Shown piece after piece: positions 10,900 through 22,300 of a stretch of DNA of 64,000 bases (position 1 is its first letter; each line of letters begins with the position of its first letter). The position numbers and the translations under genes are program-made. Origin of the DNA: Xiphias gladius (Eukaryota; Chordata; Actinopteri; Istiophoriformes; Xiphiidae); assembly GCF_016859285.1 (NCBI RefSeq), contig NC_053413.1, positions 19,115,501-19,179,500 on the forward strand, in the 5' to 3' direction. The notes under the pieces are model-generated. The model worked only from the letters and a program-made list of their open reading frames with translations, ran no database searches and had not been told where the DNA came from.

Positions 10900-12140
10900 G
10901 TTTACAAAGGAGAGGGCAGAAGGGGATTAGGACAATGTTCCCACTGGATGCAATCCTGATTCCTCTATGCTTTACTGCGTCTCACCAGCTTAGGCCAGAT
11001 TAAGCCAGGAGGTCTTAGTGTGTGAGTGAGATGGACGCAGAGGAAGACTAGTGACAGACGTGGATTCATTTGTGATTATATATGCTTCTTGATGAATTCC
11101 CATGTAATACAAAAGATTAAAACAAATTGGTAAATGGCCTTTGTAGGGAAAACATATGGCCACAGTGGACACTTTGAACCAGCAACACAGACATACACTT
11201 AACTCCTCCCGTCTTTTTAGGATTTTACTGAGGAGCTTCCAACATGTTGCACTCGGTGGTGTCAGTCATTACAGACTCACAAGGATAAATGCTGGTGAGA
11301 GCTCTTCAGTGTGAGCAATCAATTGACTTTATCCCTCTGTCATCCTCACAAAGCCACAAAGGTAAAGAAGACGGCCAACTGATAACACTGCTGATTGTAA
11401 TTGATTGGCTAGAGTCACATGTGGTGTATCCTCATTTTCTAGCCTCTCAGGATGTCAGAAATATTGCTCTCAGACAGGGAATCACAGTTTTATCTTTGCC
11501 TGCCTTTCCGCTTCTCTGTCCAAGATGCGTTATGTTTTTAGGGGCTATTTGCAATCCTGTCTGTGCTTTGGCAGCAAGGCCCCAGACAGTCAACTTGGTC
11601 CTATCAATTTCATATTTCACTGCAGCAACCTTCATTTTTTTCCTATTTGGGTTTTTGGGCAAAGTTAGCAAATTATTATAAAGACAACAAGGGAGTATAG
11701 AGTTCCTTAATCATAATTCAACTCCCTGCCTGTGCATCTCGGGCAAACCATATCAGTAGCAAATTCCTATAACTAATTTTTCCAATTTTAACAGTCCTTT
11801 TTGTATTGGCCAACTTTTTTTAAATTCATACTTATGTTATCTATGACTTATTATTCATGTATTTAAATTATTTATCCCTCATGCTTCTATCTTATCAGTT
11901 CAATGTATTGCATTGTTAAGAATATAAAGTTTTTTATTAATGCATGGTACCTGGACAATGTTAATGCTGAGAAAGTTGCTGTAGCCTTTATTGTCCGATC
12001 AACTGCATTTTTAAGCCTAGGAAATGAAACTGAATTGGCCCTCTAACAATAGAACTGCATTTCCACCATTTTTACAAATACTGCTCGTAGGAGAAAAAAT
12101 AAGGAATAACACAAGATTATTCAATTTAATGGTATTCCTG
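10900..12140. other. Non-coding DNA, no supported gene
   Basis: Overlapping open frames at 11,289-11,681 on both strands are mutually exclusive and have no family motifs or splice context; I treat them as chance. Confidence 0.5.
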
Positions 12141-12148
12141 CTTATAGC

Positions 12149-12606
12149 CAGTGGGGGAAGAAGTATTCAGGTCCTTTACTCAAGCAAAAGTAGCAATGCT
12201 GCATTGTGAAAATACTCCATAACAAGTAAAAGTCCTGCACTGAAAATATTACTTAAGTAAAAGTATACAAGTATTATTAGCAAAATGTACTTGAAGTATC
12301 AAAAGTAAAAGTAGTCATAATGCAGAAAAAAGGCCCCACAAGTGTTGTTATAAATGATTATTTTACTATTATGTGTTATGTTATTGGATCGTTAGTACTG
12401 ATGCATTTATACGTAGGCCTAAGTAGCATGTTACTGTTGTAGCTGGTTGAGGTGGGGATAATTTTTTACATACTGTTGGGCAGTTTGATGAATAAAATTT
12501 CACCACTTTTTGTAAGCTTCTCATATATAGTTTGCATGCAAAATCTTAATCTATACTAAAATTTGTACTTAAGTACAGCACTCGAGTACATTACTTTTCC
12601 CCACTC
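12149..12606. mobile_element. Non-autonomous hAT element, Tol2-like ends, with target duplication
   Basis: Left end CAGTGGGGGAAGAAGTATTC and right end (reverse complement) GAGTGGGGAAAAGTAATG form imperfect terminal inverted repeats. The interior consists of repeated AAGTAAAAGTA/AAGTACTT motifs typical of Tol2-type termini. Flanking 8-mers CTTATAGC (12,141-12,148) and CTTATATC (12,607-12,614) match at 7 of 8 positions, as expected of an hAT target duplication. No transposase frame is present, so it is a miniature element. Confidence 0.8.
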
Positions 12607-12703
12607 CTTATATCAAATGGATATTGTAGTACTGTTAGTATTTTACCAAATAATAACTTATACAGTACTCTATATTATTGTCCTTTAACACAAACTGACC
12701 ATA

Positions 12704-13608
12704 CAGTGGTGGAAAAGGAACTCAGATCTTCTAAGCAAAAGTAAAAAAGTAAAAGCACCAATACATTAACGTAAACATATTCAGTTACAAGTAAAAAAAA
12801 AAAAAAAAGAATAAAATTATGCATTCAAAATCCAACTTTAAAAAGTACAGAAATACTACCAGCTAACTCTACTTAACTTGTTTTGCAGAAAATCAGCCAT
12901 TGTGACTGATATATTGTGATAAATTGAATTTTTAATACCGAGTCATCAATGTGTAAGCAGCATTTTACTGTTTTAGCTGCTCGAGGCGGAGCAAGTTTTA
13001 CCTACTTTATATACAGTTGGCTAGTTTAGACCAGCAGTTCCCAGCCTAGGGGTTGAGTCCCTCCAAAGACTCACCAGATAAATCTGAGAAGTCCTGAGAT
13101 GATTAATGGGAGAGCAAAAAAGAAAAAAAAAACAAAGTCCTGCTCCAAAAATCTCTTCTCGAATCTTTCCTTTTTTTGTGAAATTAAGAGAGTTTCACCT
13201 ATTTGGGCCTCAAACAGTTATTTCAAGTAAATCATCTGAGAAGTTTAGAGGGAGAATCTTTCTTTGGTTGAACTGCCTACAACTCAGAGATCTGAAATGC
13301 GACAAAGGATCCCCCAACCAGACACTGCTTTTAAGGATTCATAAGCAATAAATGTTGGGAAACCACTGGTTTAATTTTTAAAAGTGTGTTGTATTTTATG
13401 ATCTTATAAAGTGTATTTTTACATTAAAAAAAAAAAAAAATCTGAAAAGAAACTACTGACTAAAGCTGATAAATAACTGTAGAGGAGTAAAAAGTGCAAT
13501 AATGTAGTGGCGTAGAAGTAAGATGTAACATAAAATGGCTTTATGTTGGTGAAGTACTATACCTCAAAACTGTACATCACTTGGGTAAATGTACTTAGTT
13601 GCTTTCCA
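12704..13608. mobile_element. Second Tol2-like hAT miniature element, interrupted by another hAT
   Basis: Starts CAGTGGTGGAAAAGGAACTCAGATC after a TA and ends near GGTAAATGTACTTAGTTGCTTTCCATT, the typical right end of this family. The inner part contains CTGTTTTAGCTGCTCGAGGCGGAGC, which recurs reversed at about 59,670. The element is split by an independent insertion at 13,032-13,368. Confidence 0.7.
13032..13368. mobile_element. Nested hAT-like element with CAGTGGTTCCCA-type ends
   Basis: Left end CAGCAGTTCCCAGCCTAGG and right end (reverse complement) CAGTGGTTTCCCAACATTT are terminal inverted repeats. Flanking 8-mers GTTTAGAC and GTTTAATT share their first five bases, consistent with a decayed 8-bp duplication. 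It is inserted inside the Tol2-like element 12,704-13,608. Confidence 0.65.
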
Positions 13609-13749
13609 TTATATTTCTGTCATTTTTACAGCAACGCTCATACAGTGCACCTCTCTTACAGCATAATTACTGAACAGATGTTTATTCCAAGGCACTGTAG
13701 CAGCGGTGTTTACATTTTTACCATTTCGCTTGAATGTGCTTCTGAACTG

Positions 13750-13861
13750 ACACCAAGTCTCCTCGGTCCTGTATAACTGAGGCCGTGCATGTGACTGTCA
13801 CATGATAGCTCGTGACGCCAGTGTTGTAGTCTGTCAGCTGTTCGCACAGGACGGTAGCAGG
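13750..13861 (+). promoter_or_regulatory. atp6v1h: ATP6V1H promoter and probable non-coding first exon
   Basis: CpG content rises sharply from about 13,780 to 14,340. A donor CAGG/GTGAGC follows 13,861, giving a plausible 5' untranslated exon ending there. A near-perfect inverted E-box, CATGTGACTGTCACATG, lies at 13,788-13,804. The right half contains TCACATGA, a TFE/MITF-type site. V-ATPase subunit genes are established targets of TFEB through related CLEAR motifs. The transcription start itself cannot be seen. Confidence 0.6.
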
Positions 13862-14724
13862 GTGAGCGACCCATCCGAGTTTCTACTCCCTTACTCCTTA
13901 TTAAGTTAGGTGTAATTTTGCACACATATCCTCTGCCGAATTCTGTCTTTCTAAAAATGTCATTGCCCGTGTAGCGGTTGTCATTTAGACGCGGTGTCAG
14001 AATCGATGAGGAGCTACCTTAGCACAGCTAGCTCAGTTTAGCATCCTGGGCTTATTTTGCTAGCTTTTGCCAGCAAGCGTTAAGCTAACGGTGGTATCCG
14101 CGTCAACGACAACGTTATAATTTAACAGTTCCATACGTATGCGTTATATTTGGCTACGACTTTGATACAGATTAATTTCATAGGTCATGCACTGCGTTGT
14201 TGTATCTCAGTTATCTGGAAGACCCGTCATTACTTGGCGTGACATTGAGCTAAGCCATAAGATAGTTAGCTGGCATGACCTGCGGCGGTTAGCGGTTTCA
14301 GCTTCGTCGGTTGGACTAACCAACGTCAGAATTAAACTTGAAAGATGAAAAAATGTATGGTTAATATTTCTGCCAAGGGTCGTAATACTTGGTAATAGTG
14401 GTAAATCGTGTATCGCTCAAAAATCGATACATGATACCTTTCTTCCTGGTAGCTCTGTTACATGCTAGTCAACTGTTGTACCATGTTTAACTGATTTATT
14501 AGAAACAAATCACAGCGTCAGGCGTTGCATTGTTACCTGGCTGTAATTTGTTGCAGTGCACTATTTGCAAGTTCTAGCTTGTAGTAAACACATTCAGAAA
14601 ACGGGCCACGAGCTGTAACATTGCCTGTAATGTTGAGACACTGTGGCGATGTTAATCGCGGTGTTCCCATCCAGGTGGTGTTGGATTTTTACCCTGACAT
14701 ATACTGTAGTGGACATATCCCAGC

Positions 14725-14828
14725 ATGGATATCCGCGGGGCTGTGGACGCTGCAGTCCCCACCAACATCATTGCTGCAAAGGCAGCGGAGGTGCGGGCTA
14801 ATCTGGTCAACTGGCAGTCCTACCTGCA
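14725..14828 (+). CDS. atp6v1h: ATP6V1H coding exon 1 (residues 1-34 and part of 35)
   Basis: ATG at 14,725 in CCCAGCATGG context. The exon ends CTGCA before GTAAGT. The acceptor for this exon is probably the TAG at 14,707-14,709, giving about 15 bases of untranslated sequence. Encodes [19 protein letters not shown] and VNWQSYLQ. Confidence 0.96.
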
Positions 14829-16282
14829 GTAAGTACCAATTACAACGGTGCATCATGTTGCTATACACTCACTGGGCGCCTTCTTATGTACACCTGTGCA
14901 GTCTAATGCAATTTAATACAACAGCTGTTCCATGAATTCGACTTTTACAAGGCTTATAAATTTTCTGTTTTTGTTGCCACTGTCAGAAAGGTAACCATTT
15001 TTCTCAATGTTTATTATTGAGGTTGTAGTGGGTGGTGGTGTTGTACTGGACTGCATTATACTGAAAGGCAGCTCTAATATTTTGTCTGCCCCATTTACAC
15101 ACATTATTCTTCTGCTTCAGGCAGTTTACTTTCAATGATATTGAGATGTTTTCAGTGCTCTACTTAGCTTAAGTTAGAAAAGTCTTCACTCTCCAGGCTG
15201 CACATTTAGCATATTTTGTGTGGTAGTGCATTATTTCTTTGAGTCAAACTTTTTTTTAGACAAGTTAAGCTCAATATATCAGTCTTTCTGAATAAATCAT
15301 TGTTATATTACAGACATGGTGCAGTTTACTAATCTAAAAGCAGCTCTGCTGTAGTTTGTGTATTGTGATTCACTGTCTTGAGTGATACTTCCTCTTTAAG
15401 CCCATGTGTTTTAATACAGCAGATCTGACTAATGACTCATATTATCACTCCTAAAAAAATCACCTGATTACTCGATTCCTTCTTTCATTTAGTATGGATG
15501 TACTATAACCATGCTTTTACTGTAACTGCAGATCTTCACGGACCCTCCATGGCGTCTATGGTCTTGATTTGAACATGTGGTATTTCCAGGTTAATTGTCA
15601 TTATTGTGCAAGCTTCCCTTGCAATTAGAAGCAGCATGCTAGTGACAAGGCAAAGCCCAACCCCTCAGTGTAAGGGTCAATAGCATACATGTATGTCCTA
15701 TGTCTTGCTCAAATAGTAAAGGAAATGAGTGATAATGCACACATCATATTAGGTAAGGTAGGGGGGAATGACAATGTCTGATTGAATTTTCTTCTAGGAG
15801 TCAGATGATCTCAGCAGAGGACTGCGAGTTCATAAAGAAGTTTGAAGTGGCCAACTCTGAGGAGAAACAGGTCATTCTGACCAATGAAGGACATCAGGTA
15901 TTCCTTTACATTATCTGTGCATTTCTGTGTGTTTAGCTAATGATCTTATTCAGTACATGTTATGGCAGTTCTCCTTTTAGATTTCATTACAAACAGACAA
16001 CCAGCTACATAACAAAATGGGACCTTTTTTAGACTAATAACAGCAGTTTAAAAAAAGCTTCTTTGTTTGTAATCATCTTTTTTGCTGGTGCCTCACAGCA
16101 CAGAAGCAATGGAACAGAGAAGAAAATTAGTTTCACTTGTGATAACTATTACAATTCTGCCTCAAAGTAGTAGAAAAAAAACAAAACTGCTGTGTTTTGG
16201 TTTTTGAAAAGCTTTTATACTGGACCTCGTGGTACATATTTCTTCTTTTACCTAGCTCGGCTGTGGATGGTCTGAGAGCAGC

Positions 16283-16369
<87 letters not shown>

Positions 16370-19300
16370 TGAAATTTGAAAAACCATGGTCTGCAGCCAT
16401 GCCTACTGTGTGCAGCTACTTGTTGATTCCTCTTCCTCCTCTTTCCAAAACACACAAGCAACTAGATAGCAAAATTGTAAAAACCAGAAGAAAAAAAAAA
16501 AGGAAGTGGAAAACCACACACATGCTGTACAATGGGGACATACAGCCGCTGTAAAACTTCTCCTGCTTTCTTCTTCAACAGCAGCCTTATGTACTTGCTA
16601 TAGATTAGTCTACGGTGCACAGCACAGTGACGGAGGACAGTGGCAACTCCCACACGAAAAGGAGCACAGCTTGTGCAAGTCTGTATATATTAATCAGTGC
16701 GGACAGCGCGTACACACTCACAGAGACTGAATGGGTCACCGCACAGACCACGCTGAGAGCTTAAAATCATTGGTCACTTTCAAATTGATTCTTGTAAACT
16801 TTACTTCAGACGCACCGTCTTGAATTTCGCTCACCTGAGTTAGTGTGTGGACTATTTTTAGAGGTGCCAGGCAGAATAAAAGCAAAGTATTTTTGTTCAA
16901 TTTGTCAAGAGATACATGGGTTTTGTGTCTTTCTGAGTTTCTGTATATCTATTTTGTTTTTGCTCAGTGTGCAAAGACGTTTCTGAACCTGATGGCCCAC
17001 ATCTCCAAGGAGCAGACGGTCCAGTACATCCTGACTCTGATTGATGACACACTGCAGGTACACAGACAGACCCACTGACTTTGGACAAATGGGACATGCA
17101 TGTACATAGAGACGATTTGAGAGGACCTTAAAACCAGGGTCAGAAAACCTGAAGGATTACATCATTTTAATCCCACCAAACAAGAGTGTTGATCTAGGCT
17201 TTGTGTGCCCTCAAACATCCCGTCCAATGTCATGAGTTTTTTGAGGTTACAGGAAAAAATAGATGGTTGACAGGGCAGGACGTTGAAATTTGGTGGTGCT
17301 TTTGACGATATGCCAACCTTGGAAAGTGTTGATTTTCTACTTAAATTACAATAAAATAAACAAATAGTGATACGCCTGGTCCTTTTTAATGCATTTGGAA
17401 CAAATTGTGAAAACTTAAGACTAAGTTACTCACGAGAAATTGTTTGCTGTAGTTCAACATAAACTCAAAGGAGTAATCTGTAGCCCAGAGTTAGACTTCC
17501 CTTCCTCTAAAACAAATGGGATATTTCTATGACTACAGTTTGTGAGTTTTACTCTGTTATACAAATATAATGGGAACTCTGCATCAGTATAAAGTGCTTC
17601 ACTCTGAAGCTACCTCCACCTTTCAAAAGCTGCACTGAGGATTAATTTGGGTTTTGGAAGAAGCTACACCAAGTTAAAACCTCAGGGGTTAGTTCAGTGC
17701 CCTGGAGGGGGGTGTAAAGACTTTTCTAGCACTTAGAGCAACAACTATGTCAGCACTTCCACACTATTGATACCATGTGGCTGTTTTATTGACATTGGCT
17801 GGTAGATGATATATTGAGAGATTGCACCCGTAATCACAAAATCAGATTTTGGTATTAGCATTACACGAGTAATTTTTTTAATGAAAAGTGTAATTGTTTG
17901 CTTGTAAAGATGGATTATGTTCCATGCAGTCGATTACTTCATTATCCAAGCGTGCAATCCAAGAGCTCATCAAAGGTTTTATTTCAACTGTCACTCAGGA
18001 AAACCATCAGAGGGTGAACATCTTCTTTGACTACGCCAAAAAGACGAAGAACACTGCCTGGTCCTACTTCCTTCCCATGCTGAATCGTCAGGACCTTTTT
18101 ACTGTCCACATGGTAAATTTAGAGATGATGTCTGTTGAGTATGGAAAAAAATCAGAATATAGGACATATTGTAATTCACGCCCCCCCTGCACTGTTTGAC
18201 TAGCTGGTGCATGTAAAACCCAGTGCAATCCCAGAACCCAGACAATCCTTTAGTATTGATGAATTTTATTGACTGTTATCAGGGACATTGTCAGTCTGTA
18301 GATAAAACAAGGTAAACATGTGGGTTGTGAACTAGGTGGGGAAACAATTCAGCTCAAACACAACTGTTTAAAACTTCAGCAAAATGGGGTATATTTAGTA
18401 GCAGACAGAAACTAATTAAACATAATCAAAGATAGCCACACATTTTTCCAGATAAAAAGGTTGTATTCCATTACATTTTTCACAGCCATGAATTTTTCAC
18501 AGATGCAACTCGGCCTCTAATCATAGCAAGGCATCAATTATTCCTTACAGAGCAACCTTTCCCCTTTTCCCCCCGAGAACAGGCAATTAATGTAATGTTT
18601 TTTTCCAGGCCACCCTTTTCAAAAACAGGATGACCGCTCAACGACAAAATGAGTACTATGATAGGGCAGCCTCAGCTTAATTAAGAATAACAGCCAGATG
18701 GCACCCAGCTGGTGGGAATAATGTCACCCAGAGTCTGTGACACAGCACTTAAACTCAATCCAACTGTCATGCTGACTCTTGCTTTAAATTACAGCCTCAA
18801 TACTTTGACAGATACCCTCCTGGCAAGGAGGAAATTGAAGAGCTAAATTTGTTCCTGTCTCATCACAGGACACATTTGCACCTAAGCTGAAATTGTTAAA
18901 TTGCAAAACGATGGCTTTGCTGTAAATTTCAACTGTTGGTAGACCGTTAATGCATAGCAATATGAATTTGAACTGTCTTCTATATTAGGCGGCAAGGATC
19001 ATTGCTAAGCTGGCTGCCTGGGGCCGTGATCTGATGGAGGGAAGTGATCTGAACTACTACTTCAACTGGATCAAAAGCCAGCTCAGCTCACAGGTACATC
19101 AGTCAGAATTTTGCTGCAAAAAAAAATCTGGTGATGTGTAAAAGGACTCTCTCAATAGGTGGTCGCAGTGTATGTCATTAACTACACGTGGAGTTCAGTA
19201 TTTTGTAATTTGACAGTGCCTTTTCTACAGCTAATTGTGTGTTCTGTGTTTTATGTGACTAACAACAGACTGCTACAGTACAGTGTAATTAGTAGTAGTA

Positions 19301-22300
19301 GTAGTATGATAAGAGGGGAAACAAACTTGGAACTCTTAAACAGAAGTTACAAAAAGGTGATAAGCATCACCACAATCAGCCTGCGGTTTATGAAAGGTCC
19401 GACTGATTGGGATTCATCGTCTTGGCAGCAGAAATGTGCGAATAAAATTTTGTGTCTTTTGTTTATACAGTATACGATGTAATTGATTTTCGAAATATTA
19501 ACTTTTCTGTTTCCCCTTTTTAAATTTATCATGTCCTGGGTTATTCTTTTCTTAGATACTGGGACATCAGCTTCTAGAGACATTGGCTACGTCTTTCTCA
19601 TGGAGTTGAATTTATTCCCTTTTTTCAAAGAATCTAATTATCTAAACAGTCAAATTTCTATCTCTATTACTTTTCACTAAATTGAATTCTATTGTTTGGG
19701 CTCACATTGTAAACCTTTTCTGAATTAATATAATGTATTTATTCATATGGAGTTGAGCAGGCTTGTCAGACCTGGAGATGGTGTGCACCAAAGAGAGGGC
19801 TGATAAACCAGCTGAATACTGATTCCTATTTTCTTTGTGCTTCTGCATTGTACACCAGTATTTTTTTTAAATATCCAGAGGTTCTCTTCAAATCAGATAT
19901 AGCCATCTCTTCCAAAAGCACAATTGTCAGTCTCTCTTCATTTTAAACTTTCTGTGTCTTTGCAAAAGATATTCTTAACCTAAAACTGCTTCTTAAATTG
20001 TGCTTGATATTCATTTCTCTCCTCAACAGCAAACCAACGAATCAGTGAGCATCCGTTGTCACACATACTGTGTAGTCCAGTGACACTTTAACTCACCTCC
20101 AAGCGATGGACTGTGAACCATTTTGCACCTGTTTCTTTTGTTTATCTCTCATTAGAACCTACATGGTACAGGTCCAGAAACAGGCTCAGGAGCAGGAACT
20201 ATTTCCCCCAGTGAAGTGAGTATGAGTGAAGTGCATCTTCGGTCACTCTGGCGCTTCCAGAAAGAAAAAAAGAAAAAGGCAGGGTTTGTGTCAGCTGTCA
20301 CTGGACTTTCACATCTTCTCTTTCCCCTCTTTTTCTCTCCCATCCTGCTCTTTCACTCAAGTTTCTCATTAATACTTCCAGAATATTTCCAGACCTGAGT
20401 CTTTTAAAGCAATTTTAGAGGAATTCTCCATTTAGACAGCATGGTGTTTGCTGCCACTGTTTGGTTTTAACTGTACAAAATTGCATGCTGTGAGCCACTT
20501 TTCCTTAATGCTGAGAGCGCATGACAAACACAGCTTTTACCTGACATTAGGATAACAAGGGAAATTGGAATAGCATTTGCAAAGCAGCGCATTATCCTAC
20601 CATATTATATTCCATACTTTGTCAAGCATAGCGTGATTATTCTGAGAAATGTGCTCAGAAATATATTGACATGAGCGCTATCTAATAACTGAACATCATC
20701 TTTTTCTCTGCATTTTCAACCAGGTAACCTCTACTCCACTCTTCTGTCTTCACTGTTGCCTGTTCTTCTTGCGGGACCTCTTTGCTTTTGTTCAATCTCT
20801 TCTAATTAACAGATTAATGCGATCGATTTTCTCCTCTCAGCTTCCTCCACTCTAATCTCAATTTACATTATTCTTGCTCAGGTGTGGTGGGATACTTTTC
20901 CCTGCTATTGGTCTGTATTGTACTACTGAGTCTGTGATCTAGCATGTGTTTATGTATACATACGATAGACTGCATGTGCAATGCCTCAGGTTTGATAGGT
21001 GTTGGTAAAGTTGTCTCTGCTTGTCAACTACTCAGTGTTTCAGAACTGCATTAATTGTACTTGACCTTCTAACAATTTATTTGTTTTCCTGATTACACAG
21101 CTAAGGCTCATGCTTCTGTTTGAGTAAATGTTTACCTCTGTCCTTTGCAGAGCTCTCAGTATGTCCAGTGTGTGGCTGGGTGCCTTCAGCTGATGCTGAG
21201 GGTCAATGAGTATAGGTTTGCCTGGGTGGAGGCTGATGGAGTCAACTGGTGAGTAATGAATCCTTATGAACAGGGTTACTTTACCTTTGTAGCATGCAAA
21301 TATTTATATTTAACTCAACAATCAAATCAAGCATGCAAGCTGTTCGAACAAGTCAACGATTCAATATGACTGACTGTATTTTCTTTGAATTATTCAGGTT
21401 CTTGTCCTGGTATTTAATGCTCCTGGTATTTACCATATACTTAAATGTAAACATGATAATTTATTGATAAGAATGTACAGTATACTGTAAATATACAGGG
21501 CAGCTGTATAAATTGTCTGTTCAAAGTAAAGCTCAGTGGCAGAAAAGAAATTCAGATCTTGTGCTCAAGTAAAAGTAGAAATACAACGATGTTAACGTAC
21601 TGCATTAAAAGTAAAAGTCCTCCATTTGAAGTTTTACACATGTAAAAGAACAGAGGTATTAGTAGCAAAAGCAAAAGTCAAAACTAAAAGTATTTGATAT
21701 GCAGCTAAATGGCTGCTGTCAGTGTTATTGTATTATTATATTTTAGATAATATTTTATCATTACTAATGCATAAACACGCAAGAAGCATGTTATTGTTGT
21801 ATGTAGTCAAAGTCAAGCTAATTATGAATACTTAATAAAATGTTGGGTAGTTTAATCATTAAAAATTGATCATATTTTATAAGTTGATCATTTGTTTTGG
21901 ATGTTACATTTTAATTTTCAAAGTAACACAATTATAGCTGTCAAATGTGTAGTACAAAGTGTAAAAAGTATAATGTTTGCCTATGAAAAGTAGTGGGGTA
22001 GAGGTATTAAGAGGCAGAATATGGAAACGCTCAAGTAAAGTACTAAGTACAGTACAAGAATACATCAACTGGTAAAACTGTACTATCCTTGATGGGCAGC
22101 TGTGCTTACAGACAGCAGTCAGTGAATAGTAAAATACAGAGAAGTAAAGCTGTGAGTCAGAATGACAATAAATTAGAAAAAAGTACGTAGGTACAGAAGT
22201 AGAAGCCAACATCACTATTACCATTCTCACTTGTCAGAAAGCAGAGAGGAAAAGAAGCCCGATGCTAGAGACCACCCTGTTGAATCCATAGCTAGTAAAG

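Larger units (their letters stand above)
17058..20155. other. atp6v1h: ATP6V1H introns 3, 4 and 5, no extra features
   Basis: AT-rich intronic sequence between exons at 16,968, 17,999, 18,989 and 20,156. A GTAGTAGTAGTAGTA run is at about 19,291. I see no RNA gene, complete repeat or antisense exon. Confidence 0.5.

Noticed and set aside
16133..16554. Open frames of alternating Thr-His or Cys-Val residues
   Set aside because: Translation of the TG microsatellite; no coding value.
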